Positions 1 through 7,300 of a DNA stretch of 12,034 bases are shown piece after piece. Every line of letters begins with the position of its first letter. The first letter of the stretch is position 1. The translations under genes and the position numbers were made by a program. The stretch spans positions 1-12,034 of the forward strand of contig CAAGBQ010000023.1 in assembly GCA_900768105.1 (NCBI GenBank), read 5' to 3'. Below the pieces are notes generated by a model that was not told the origin of the DNA, did not search any database, and saw only the letters and a list, made by a program, of their open reading frames with translations. This DNA comes from Oscillospiraceae bacterium. Its GTDB lineage: Bacteria > Bacillota > Clostridia > Oscillospirales > Ruminococcaceae.

Positions 1-138
1 TGCGGCCTGCCGTTAATTTCGATTTGTCAGCTTGCTCAAAACTAACATCTCTCTTGCTCTGATTATATGATACGGTTCGGATATGTTGCTTTTGTGATGA
101 AGCGGCTACCGCGCGGTTACAGTTTAAAACCGATTCGG
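1..138. other. Non-coding flank downstream of the GH2 gene
   Basis: No gene is supported here. The stretch lies 3' of the minus-strand glycoside hydrolase. A bulged inverted repeat (AGTTT and AACCG at 121-132, CGGTT and AAACT at 136-145) overlaps the GH2 stop codon. It has only weak arms and no clean T-tract, so I do not call it a terminator. Confidence 0.4.
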
Positions 139-1905
139 TTAAACTTTTGCGCTTTCGCTTTCATCTTTTGTAAGAATTTCGTTTATGGCGGCGATTTCGC
201 CCTCCGGAAGCTTACAAACCGCGCGGTCATAGGTCAAAATGCCGTTTTGCTCGTCCTCAACATCGGAAAGCTGGGTGTAAACCGCCGCGCAAAGCCCCTG
301 CGCCTTTGCGGGGATAATCTCCCGCCGGTAAAGGCGGCAAAACGCCTCCGTAAGCTTTTCCGCCGTGGCAAAACGGCGGTAGCCGTAATCCGCATCGTTG
401 AAGCAATGCCCCGCAATGTGGCAGTTATAGCCGCCGAATTCGCTTAAAACCACGGCGCGGCGGTCGCGCTTCATCCGGAACGGGCGGAAATATACATGCA
501 GGCTCAAAAGCTCGCCGTCGCCCTGGTCGTGCCAACCGCTTGCAATGTCAACGGTTCGCGTTTTGTCGATGGCGCAAAGCCTTTCAAAGGCTTTGCGGCT
601 GTCGAACTGCCCCCACCCCTCGTTAAAAATGCACCAAAGCGCAATGCAGGGGCAGTTATAAAGGTGGCGCACCGTGCCCTCCATATCCTCGATAAATTCT
701 TTTCTGCCCTCCTCGTCAAGCCTCCCGAAAAAGCGGTAGTTGCTGTCCCGCAGCTTTGTTATGCCGATGGTGGAGAGGGCGGATTTCAGCATAAAATGCT
801 TCATCACGCCGCCGCTGACCATATCCTGCCAAACAAGCATACCAAGCCTGTCGCAATGATAATACCACCGCAGCGGCTCTATCTTTATGTGCTTGCGCAG
901 CATATTAAAGCCAAGGCGCTTCATCGAAAGGATGTCTTCAACCATCGCTTCGTCGGAGGGGGCGGTATAAAGCCCGTCCGGCCAATATCCCTGGTCAAGC
1001 ACTCCGCTGTGGAAAAGCGGCTTTCCGTTGAGCATAAGGCGCATAACGCCGTGCTCATCCGGCAAAACTGAAAATTCCCTCATGGCAAAATAGCTTTTCA
1101 CTCTGTCCCCGCCAAGAGTTATTTCCGCATCATAGAGGAACGGGTCGTCGGGCTTCCAAGGGTGCACCGGGCAAAAAGCACCGATTTTGAGCACGGCTTT
1201 TCCGCTTTTGTCCGCGCATCCTTCTGCAACCGAATTTCCGTGCTCGCGGATTATTATATCGGCGTTTTCGGGGGCTTTTGCGGCAATTTCAAATATAACC
1301 TCGCCGGTTTTGAGCACGGGAGTGATTTTTATGCCCTCAATATAGTTTTCCGGAACCTCCTCCAGCCAAACCGTCTGCCAAATTCCGCTTTGGGCGGTGT
1401 ACCAAATTCCGCCGCGCTTCAGGGTCTGCTTTCCGTTTGCGTGAAAGGAGCTGTCCGAAAAATCCCGCACGCAAAGATAAAGCACATTTTCGCCGCTTTT
1501 GAGCACGGAGGAAATATCAAAGGAAAAGGGAAGATAGCCGCCCCTGTGCCCGCCGATAAACACTCCGTTAAGATAAACGCGGCAGCGTTCGTCCACCGCG
1601 CCGAAGTGCAGGATCGTGTGCGCCGCGGGCGCTCCGTCATAAGTAAAGCAAAGGCGGTAGTGTAAAAATTCATCCGGCAAAATCCGGCGCGAAACGCCGG
1701 AAAGCGGCGCTTCCGGCGAAAAGGGAACAAGGATTTTTCCGTCATAGCGTTCCGGCTTCTCCGCCGTTTTTGTAACGGCATAATCCCAATATCCGTTAAG
1801 GCAGCGCCAGCTTTGCCGAACAAGCTGCGGCCGCGGGTATTCCGAAAGTACATTTTCGGGGTCGATATTTTTGCCCCATTCGGTAAAAAGAACGCGGTTT
1901 TCCAT
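139..1905 (-). CDS. Glycoside hydrolase family 2 enzyme (beta-galactosidase/beta-mannosidase-like)
   Basis: A 588-residue retaining glycosidase that would cleave terminal beta-glycosides; the exact sugar cannot be told from sequence. The start at 1905 is chosen because GGAGG lies 5 nt upstream and because the N-terminus there begins like the family; the frame is open to 2016, but that stretch overlaps the terminator and the end of pssA. The layout is a jelly-roll sugar-binding domain (about residues 30-190, with the motif GGIWYTAQSGIWQTVW), an immunoglobulin-like domain (about 190-290), and a TIM barrel (about 290-580). The expected catalytic acid/base is E429 in FNEGWGQ and the nucleophile is E489 in LSEFGG. 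A C-terminal YTQLSDVEDEQNG motif is typical of one GH2 subgroup. I see no N-x-K motif of the glucuronidase type. There is no signal peptide, so it is probably cytoplasmic and acts on imported oligosaccharides. No sugar transporter or regulator is adjacent. Family call is firm, substrate open. Confidence 0.93.
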   Translation of the reverse strand: MENRVLFTEWGKNIDPENVLSEYPRPQLVRQSWRCLNGYWDYAVTKTAEKPERYDGKILVPFSPEAPLSGVSRRILPDEFLHYRLCFTYDGAPAAHTILHFGAVDERCRVYLNGVFIGGHRGGYLPFSFDISSVLKSGENVLYLCVRDFSDSSFHANGKQTLKRGGIWYTAQSGIWQTVWLEEVPENYIEGIKITPVLKTGEVIFEIAAKAPENADIIIREHGNSVAEGCADKSGKAVLKIGAFCPVHPWKPDDPFLYDAEITLGGDRVKSYFAMREFSVLPDEHGVMRLMLNGKPLFHSGVLDQGYWPDGLYTAPSDEAMVEDILSMKRLGFNMLRKHIKIEPLRWYYHCDRLGMLVWQDMVSGGVMKHFMLKSALSTIGITKLRDSNYRFFGRLDEEGRKEFIEDMEGTVRHLYNCPCIALWCIFNEGWGQFDSRKAFERLCAIDKTRTVDIASGWHDQGDGELLSLHVYFRPFRMKRDRRAVVLSEFGGYNCHIAGHCFNDADYGYRRFATAEKLTEAFCRLYRREIIPAKAQGLCAAVYTQLSDVEDEQNGILTYDRAVCKLPEGEIAAINEILTKDESESAKV

Positions 1906-1915
1906 AAAGCCCTCC

Positions 1916-1952
1916 AAAACAAAACGCCCCTTCCACAAAAAAGCGAAGGGGC
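1916..1952 (-). terminator. Intrinsic terminator after pssA, abutting the GH2 ribosome binding site
   Basis: Read on the minus strand, GCCCCTTC (1945-1952) pairs perfectly with GAAGGGGC (1926-1933) across an 11-nt loop, followed by TTTTGTTTTG. It lies 14 nt after the pssA stop, so it should end the pssA transcript. Its T-tract runs straight into the GGAGG of the GH2 gene, leaving no room for a promoter between them. Confidence 0.75.
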
Positions 1953-1966
1953 AATCTTCAAAAAAA

Positions 1967-2590
1967 TCAAAGTCCCGCCGTAATAACAAGCGCAACCACC
2001 GCAAGCCCAAGCCCAAAGATTACCCAAAGGGCGGCGCCGTGCGGCTTTTTAATTTTAAATTTAAGGATGAATGCCGCCGCCGCGGCGAAAAGCGCAAGCT
2101 GATAAACCGGCAAAAGCGCATCGCCAAGCAGATTTTTCATCCCGAAAATAAGCGGAAAAAGCATCGCCGCCGCCGTTACGGGAAGCCCGTAATAGGTTTT
2201 TCTGCGTCCGGTTTCCCGCTGTTGGCGCATAATTTCATCCACATTAAAATAAGCAAGGCGGATTATTGCGCAGATAAGATAAAGCACCGCGGAGGTATAA
2301 AAGAACCCGCCGGAAAGCCCCAGCCCATAGCCGATTGCCAAAGGCAGCACGCCAAAGCTTATCAAATCGCAAAGGGAATCTATCTGTATGCCGAAATTTT
2401 TTTCCGCCTCGTTCCTTTTCATGGTGGAGGCAACCTTTCCGTCGAACATATCCGTTGCGCCGGCAAAAAGCAGGCAGATAACCCCCCAGAACGGATGGCC
2501 GCCCGCGGAAAAGAAAATTCCGCATACCGCGGCGGCTGCGCCCGCATATGTAAGCCAGACCGTGTAGTTATAAAAACCGATAAGCTTCAT
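1967..2590 (-). CDS. pssA: CDP-alcohol phosphatidyltransferase, probable CDP-diacylglycerol-serine O-phosphatidyltransferase
   Basis: A 207-residue integral membrane enzyme expected to join CDP-diacylglycerol and serine to give phosphatidylserine and CMP. The CDP-alcohol signature is visible as D47-x-x-D50-G51-x-x-A54, then G67-x-x-x-D71-x-x-x-D75, so the metal-binding aspartates are all present. The residue after A54 is serine where the general signature has arginine (DGKVAST instead of DGxxAR). The GIQIDSLCDLISFGVLP stretch is typical of the clostridial phosphatidylserine synthase group. About six to seven hydrophobic segments are visible. The start is supported by AAAGGGG six nt upstream. 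The gene begins 45 nt after the antitoxin stop with no terminator seen between them, so read-through from the toxin-antitoxin promoter is possible. A phosphatidylglycerophosphate or inositol-phosphate synthase is less likely given the motif wording. Confidence 0.85.
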   Translation of the reverse strand: MKLIGFYNYTVWLTYAGAAAAVCGIFFSAGGHPFWGVICLLFAGATDMFDGKVASTMKRNEAEKNFGIQIDSLCDLISFGVLPLAIGYGLGLSGGFFYTSAVLYLICAIIRLAYFNVDEIMRQQRETGRRKTYYGLPVTAAAMLFPLIFGMKNLLGDALLPVYQLALFAAAAAFILKFKIKKPHGAALWVIFGLGLAVVALVITAGL

Positions 2591-2635
2591 AGAGATCCCC
2601 TTTGAAATATATTGAGATGCGCATATATAAAAAAA

Positions 2636-2995
2636 TCAAATATCCTGCCGCAGCTTGTTGATAAGCGAGTGGTCGGAATCTATCAAATAAATAAGATTCT
2701 TCGCAGTGGGGGAAGGATTGGATCTTCCGCCCTCCCAAGCCTCCACGGTTCTTTTGGAAACGCCGAGGACGGATGCAAAGGCTTCCTGCGTAAGGTTTAA
2801 TGCGTTCCTTGTTGCGGCAACATCAACCTTCGGAAGCTTCCTTTTGCGAACAACGGTTGCCGCCCTTGCGTTTCCTTTTTCGTATTCAAGCGCTTCCGCA
2901 AGACCATCCATAATGCCGGAAAAAATGTCGGCGTCTTCAAAATTTTTGTTTATCTCTTTATCGGAAAGTTTGCTTTTAAAAATATGCTCTTTCAT
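2636..2995 (-). CDS. XRE-family antitoxin of a RelE/HigB-type toxin-antitoxin pair
   Basis: A 119-residue DNA-binding protein. The N-terminal part (1-50) is acidic and then basic. The helix-turn-helix lies at about 62-92, with TQEAFASVLGVSKRTVEAWE followed by GGRSNPSP, the wording usual in HigA-like antitoxins. The role expected from the family is to bind and neutralise the toxin encoded just upstream and to repress their shared promoter. The ATG at 2995 is preferred because AAGGAG lies 11 nt upstream; a GTG at 3007 would leave almost no spacing. The ribosome binding site sits inside the last codons of the ancestral toxin frame, which would have ended 8 nt before this start, so the two genes were tightly coupled. 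The antitoxin is intact although the toxin is truncated. The toxin-first order matches HigBA-type pairs. Confidence 0.88.
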   Translation of the reverse strand: MKEHIFKSKLSDKEINKNFEDADIFSGIMDGLAEALEYEKGNARAATVVRKRKLPKVDVAATRNALNLTQEAFASVLGVSKRTVEAWEGGRSNPSPTAKNLIYLIDSDHSLINKLRQDI

Positions 2996-3051
2996 AAAAG
3001 CCGTCACTCCTTTTTAATCATATCAATGGTAGCTTTTATAATTCTTTTTTG

Positions 3052-3336
3052 CTAGGCAGTAAGGTTTGCCTGAACATTTTTAGGGTATGCAAACAAAAGA
3101 TAAATCTTTTCCTTTTCAAATATATCCACATAAATAACTCTTCCGCCGCCGATTTTTCCACGGTTGGAATTAAGCTGAATCCGCAGCTTTCTTGCGCCGC
3201 CGGTTCCTTCAATAACATCGCCGCACCGTGGATTTGTAAGCAGGATGTCCTCTAAATAAACTAGGCTGTCGTCGGAAAGTCCCATAGCCTTCCAGCAGCG
3301 CAGAAAAGCTTCCGTATGGATAAAAGTCCTTGTCAT
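3052..3336 (-). CDS. RelE/HigB-family toxin, C-terminally truncated by an in-frame amber codon
   Basis: A 94-residue protein of the RelE superfamily, whose members cut mRNA on the ribosome. Family landmarks are NPRCGDVIEGTGGARKLR (35-52), the basic RGKIGGGRVIY segment (59-69) and the strand ending LLFAYPKN (80-87). The start at 3336 has AAGGGA nine nt upstream; the frame is open to 3390 but that extension covers the promoter. The stop at 3052-3054 is TAG. The same frame continues as QKRIIKATIDMIKKE and ends at a TGA (3004-3006) eight nt before the antitoxin start. The unbroken frame would be 110 residues, close to the usual family length, and the tail resembles the C-terminal helix expected after the NLTA sequence. 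I infer a nonsense mutation that removes this helix. Whether the product is still active cannot be told from sequence. Confidence 0.85.
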   Translation of the reverse strand: MTRTFIHTEAFLRCWKAMGLSDDSLVYLEDILLTNPRCGDVIEGTGGARKLRIQLNSNRGKIGGGRVIYVDIFEKEKIYLLFAYPKNVQANLTA

Positions 3337-3358
3337 TTGAATGTTTCCCTTGCATATT

Positions 3359-3387
3359 ATTATATACGATAAAATCGTAGCTGTCAA
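3359..3387 (-). promoter_or_regulatory. Consensus promoter and operator of the toxin-antitoxin operon
   Basis: On the minus strand TTGACA (3382-3387) and TATAAT (3359-3364) are separated by exactly 17 nt, a perfect sigma-A match. The spacer contains the perfect inverted repeat TACGAT-TTT-ATCGTA (3365-3379). Such a palindrome between the -35 and -10 elements is the usual place for autorepression by a HigA-like antitoxin. The predicted leader before the toxin ATG is only about 16 nt. Confidence 0.85.
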
Positions 3388-3393
3388 CAAAAG

Positions 3394-3424
3394 CCGCCTT
3401 GCAAAAGGTCCTTTGGCAAAGCGG
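3394..3424. repeat. 31-bp imperfect dyad between the divergent promoters
   Basis: Two 15-bp arms around a single central T match at 13 of 15 positions (left arm 3394-3408, right arm 3410-3424). The centre reads AAAGG-T-CCTTT and the ends are CCGC and GCGG. It lies 7 bp upstream of the toxin -35 box and 22 bp upstream of the transporter -35 box. The right-end GCGG can also pair with CCGC at 3434-3437. It is either an operator for an unidentified regulator or a hairpin from an older transcript. Confidence 0.6.
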
Positions 3425-3445
3425 AAATTTCAACCGCAAAAAATA

Positions 3446-3474
3446 TTGATTTGTTCACAAATTTACAATATAAT
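3446..3474 (+). promoter_or_regulatory. Promoter of the ABC transporter operon
   Basis: TTGATT (3446-3451) and a perfect TATAAT (3469-3474) are separated by 17 nt. Transcription would begin near 3481, leaving a leader of about 130 nt before the first start codon. No other good promoter is seen between here and the gene, except a possible TGCTATACA extended -10 at 3529-3537. Confidence 0.7.
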
Positions 3475-3528
3475 AAATATAAATATGTATGATTTTCGGG
3501 ATAAAATAAAGACCGAATAACTTTTTTA

Positions 3529-3593
3529 TGCTATACATAATAGCACAAAATCCGGCGCATTACAAATTAAATTTTGCTTAAATCCCGTTTAAG
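3529..3593 (+). promoter_or_regulatory. Inverted repeats in the transporter leader
   Basis: TGCTAT-acata-ATAGCA (3529-3545) is a perfect 6-bp dyad that overlaps a possible extended -10 element. A second, CTTAAA-tcccg-TTTAAG (3577-3593), is immediately followed by the AAAGGAG ribosome binding site of the ATPase. Both are AT-rich and short, so operator function is more likely than a stable RNA hairpin. Regulation by either is inference. Confidence 0.35.
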
Positions 3594-3610
3594 AAAGGAG
3601 CGTCCGCAAT

Positions 3611-4315
3611 TTGAACAGCTTTGTAAGTCTTAAAGATGTTTGCAAACGCTATGTTATGGGCGAGGTCACAATAACCGCCTCCGACCATGTAAGCTTTGAT
3701 ATTGAAAAGGGGGAATTTGTGGTAATAGTCGGTCCCTCCGGCGCAGGAAAAACCACGATTCTCAATATGCTCGGCGGAATGGATACCGTTACGGAGGGCG
3801 ACATAATAGTGGACGGCAACAATGTTGCAAAATACAGCAACAAGGAGCTTATTACATACCGCCGCTATGATATCGGCTTTGTTTTCCAGTTCTATAACCT
3901 TATCCAAAATCTTACCGCAAAGGAAAATGTGGAGCTTGCCTCCCAAATATGCAAAAACCCGCTGGATCCGGATACGGTGCTGAAGCAGGTCGGGCTTGAA
4001 AAACGGGAAAATAACTTTCCCGCCCAGCTTTCCGGCGGCGAGCAGCAGCGCGTGGCAATAGCCCGCGCCCTCGCCAAAAACCCAAAAATACTGCTTTGCG
4101 ACGAGCCTACCGGCGCTTTGGATTATGTAACCGGAAAGCAGATATTAAAGCTTTTGCAGGATTGCTGCCGCCAAAACGGAATGACCGTAATCGTAATTAC
4201 CCATAACCTTGCCCTTACCCCAATGGCGGATAAGGTGATTCATATAAACAGCAGCAAGGTAACGGGAATCGAGATAAACGAAAATCCGACTCCGGTGGAG
4301 CAGATAGAATGGTAA
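3611..4315 (+). CDS. ABC transporter ATP-binding protein (MacB/LolD/FtsE-type)
   Basis: A 234-residue ATPase that should power the FtsX-type permease encoded next. Walker A is GPSGAGKTT (41-49), the Q-loop glutamine is Q93 in FVFQFYNL, the signature is LSGGEQQR (140-147), Walker B is ILLCDE (160-165) with catalytic E165, and the H-loop is H198 in ITHN. The length and the MGEVTITA insertion near residue 16 are typical of the MacB/LolD group rather than of importers. The start is a TTG at 3611 with AAAGGAG ten nt upstream; no later start would keep the first beta-strand. The permease gene begins 21 nt after the stop, so the two are almost certainly co-transcribed. No two-component system adjoins, unlike many BceAB-type antibiotic sensors, so the substrate is unknown. 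Confidence 0.95.
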   Translation: MNSFVSLKDVCKRYVMGEVTITASDHVSFDIEKGEFVVIVGPSGAGKTTILNMLGGMDTVTEGDIIVDGNNVAKYSNKELITYRRYDIGFVFQFYNLIQNLTAKENVELASQICKNPLDPDTVLKQVGLEKRENNFPAQLSGGEQQRVAIARALAKNPKILLCDEPTGALDYVTGKQILKLLQDCCRQNGMTVIVITHNLALTPMADKVIHINSSKVTGIEINENPTPVEQIEW

Positions 4316-4336
4316 CCGGAAGGGGGCGGGGCGCTT

Positions 4337-7300
4337 TTGAAATCGGCGCTGCTTAAAGATATAATAAGAGAAATCCGGCGCACAAAAAGCCGCTTTTTCT
4401 CGATTTTTGCAATAATAGCCCTCGGAGCGGGCTTCTTTTCCGGGCTGAAGGCCGCCTGCCCGGATATGCTTGCCACCCAGGAGGCATATTTCCGCGATAA
4501 TAACCTTATGGATATTCACCTGCTTTCCACCTATGGCTTTGATGACGGCGATATGGACGCAATACGAAAGGTGGAGGGCGTCCGCGGAATTTATCCCACA
4601 TATTCAAAGGATGTTTTTGTAAAAAACAACAGGAACGCCAATCTTATTGCAAAGATGATTGCCCTTCCGGATGTTACCTCCGCCGAATATGCGGATAAAA
4701 CAATAAACGAACCCGTGGTTTTAAAAGGGCGCCTTCCGCAAAGCGCGAACGAATGTGTTGTGGAAAAGCACTCCCAGCTCCGCACAACCTTTGATGTGGG
4801 AGATACCGTAAGCGTTTATACGACGGATTCCTCCGACCCATTAAGCGATTCCCTTGTGCGCGAAAGCTGGACCGTCGTCGGAATCGTGATGAACCCGCGG
4901 TATATAAGCTATGAACGCGGCAATACCACCATCGGCGACGGCTCCATAGATACATATATAATGATTCCGGAAAGCAACTTTTGCTACGAGGTATATACCG
5001 ATGTATTCATCACCATGGAAAATACTTCGCAGTTCGGCGCGTTCGACGACGGCTATTGGAATGTTCTGGATAAGGATGCGGAGGAATTTGAAGCCGTAGC
5101 CGCCGTAAGAAAGGAAGAACGCTTTGCCGAGATAAAGGACGAAGCGGAAAAACAGCTTTCCGAAGCAAAGCAGAAGCTTGCCGACGGCGAAAAGGAAGCG
5201 AACGAAAAGCTTTCCGAAGCAAAGGCAGCCCTTGACGATGCACACAATAAGCTTACAAAGGGCGAAAAGGAGCTGAAGGACGGCTGGAAGCAGTATAATG
5301 ACGGAAGAAAGGAATATAACGACGGCAAAAAGGAATTTGACGAAAAAATAGCCGATGCCGAACGCCAAATCGAGGACGCCGAAAAGCAGCTTAACGAAGG
5401 CTGCGCCGCTTATGCAGAGGGCGTGCGCCGGATGGCTGCGGCTGTCGGAATCCCCGTAACGGATGCCTCCGACGAATATTTGGAGGAGCAGCTCCGCGCC
5501 AAAATCGGGGAGATAAAAATGGCAATCGATGCGGGTATGGGCTCGCCCGAAACGGAAAGCCTGCTCCGGATGCTGGAGGGGGCGCTTGCACAAAAGGATG
5601 TCCTTGATGAAGCCGGCAGGCAGCTGAATGACAATAAGGTCTGGTTCGAATATGAAAAAGAACAGGGTCAAAAAAAGCTTGACGAAGCTTCCGCAGAGCT
5701 GAAAAAGGCATACAAAAAGCTGAAGGACAGCGAACAGCAGCTTGCCGAAGGCTGGGCGGAATATAACGACGGCGTTGCGGAATACGAGGACGCAAAGGCC
5801 GAATCCGATAAAAAAATAGCCGATGCAAAGCAGGAAATCCTTGATGCGGAAAAGGAAATCACAAAGCTTAAAAAGCCCACATGGTATGTCTTTACCAGAA
5901 AGGATAATCCCGGCTTCAGCACATACGAAAGCGACGCATACCGCGTTGAAAGCGTATGCAAAATCTTTCCGGTGTTCTTCTTCCTTGTGGCAATCCTTGT
6001 TTGCCTTACCACCATGACGCGAATGGTGGAGGAGGAACGCACCCAAATCGGCACGCTGAAGGCGCTTGGCTATTCAAAGGCGGCAATAGCCGCAAAATTT
6101 ATTGTATATTCCGCGCTGGCAAGCCTTTCCGGCTCCGTAGTGGGCATTGCGGCAGGCTCGTTCATTTTCCCAACGGTAATTTACAGCGCATACGAAATGC
6201 TTTATAAAACCCCGTCCCTTAAATTGCAGCCCATGCCGCTTGTATGGCTGCTTGTAACCCTGTGCGCCCTTGTTTGCACAACGGCGGCGGCGCTTATGGC
6301 TTGCATGGCGGAGCTTCGCTCCAATCCGGCTGCACTTATGCGTCCAAAGGCGCCAAAGGCGGGCAAGCGGGTGCTGCTTGAAAAAATACCGTTTATCTGG
6401 AAGCGTTTGAGCTTTACCCGCAAAGTAACCGTGCGTAACCTTTTCCGCTATAAAAAGCGCATTTTTATGACCATACTCGGCATTGCGGGCTGCACCGCCC
6501 TAACCATGGCGGGCTTCGGAATATATTCCTCCATTTCCGTAATACTGGATAAGCAATACAGCGAAATATTCAACTATGACCTTATTGTTGTTTTGGATTC
6601 CGACGCGGGCGAATATACCCTCGAAAATGTGGATAAGGCGCTGGAGGCGGACGAAAACGCAAAGGAAAATGTCGAGCTTTATATGAAGAGCATTTCCTAT
6701 GGCGGAATCGGCGATACCTCCCTTATTGTTCCGCAGGATTCGGAAAAATTTGCCGATGTGGTAAAGCTGAAGGACAGAGTAACCGGCGAGCACTTTGCCC
6801 TTGACGATGACGGCGTTGTAATTACGGAGCGCTTTTCCGAGCTTTCCGGACTTTCCGCGGGGGATACCTTTACCTTTACCTGCGGCGATGAGGAAATAAC
6901 CGCAAAGATAACCGCCGTTACGGAAAACTATACCCTCCACTTTGTCTATATGACGGAAGGCCTTTATCAAAAGCTTTGCGGAGCAAAGCCCGCGTATAAC
7001 ACATACTTTACGGTGATGAGCGATACCGGCGACGAAGCGCAAAAGGAGCTTGGCGAAAAGCTTATGAGCATGGATGGCGTGCAGGCGCTTTCCTTCGTCA
7101 AGGATACCCGCGAATCCTTCGGAAACACGGTAAAAAACCTCAATTATGTGGTAATTCTGATAATCGTTTCCGCCGCAATGCTCGCATTTGTGGTTTTGTA
7201 TAACCTTACCAATATAAATATTACGGAACGCATACGCGAAATTGCAACAATAAAGGTGCTCGGTTTTTATGACAGCGAGGTTTCCGCCTATGTCTTCCGC

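Noticed and set aside
121..145. Hairpin overlapping the GH2 stop codon as a terminator
   Set aside because: The stem is two 5-bp segments with a bulge, and the T-run on the minus strand is too short and misplaced.
67..447. Plus-strand open frame across the end of the GH2 gene
   Set aside because: It overlaps conserved GH2 barrel sequence on the other strand and resembles no protein family.
1906..2016. N-terminal extension of the GH2 protein to 2016
   Set aside because: The extra 37 codons cover the pssA terminator and the end of pssA, and the ATG at 1905 has an excellent ribosome binding site.
2617..2624. ATGCGCAT palindrome between antitoxin and pssA
   Set aside because: An 8-bp palindrome is expected by chance in a window of this length, and nothing else marks it as a site.
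3052..3054. UAG recoded as an amino acid in this genome
   Set aside because: No other internal in-frame TAG is seen in the conserved genes, and genome-wide UAG reassignment is not expected in this bacterial group; a single nonsense mutation is simpler.
3004..3610. Defence island or mobile insertion at the toxin-antitoxin locus
   Set aside because: No integrase, transposase, terminal repeats or target duplication was found, and the neighbours are ordinary chromosomal genes.
4841..6046. Long open frame antisense to the FtsX permease (about 400 codons)
   Set aside because: It lies wholly opposite a clear gene, has no ribosome binding site, and its composition follows from the codon bias of the heptad-rich sense strand. 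The same applies to the long antisense frames at 6500-7591 and 9043-10080.
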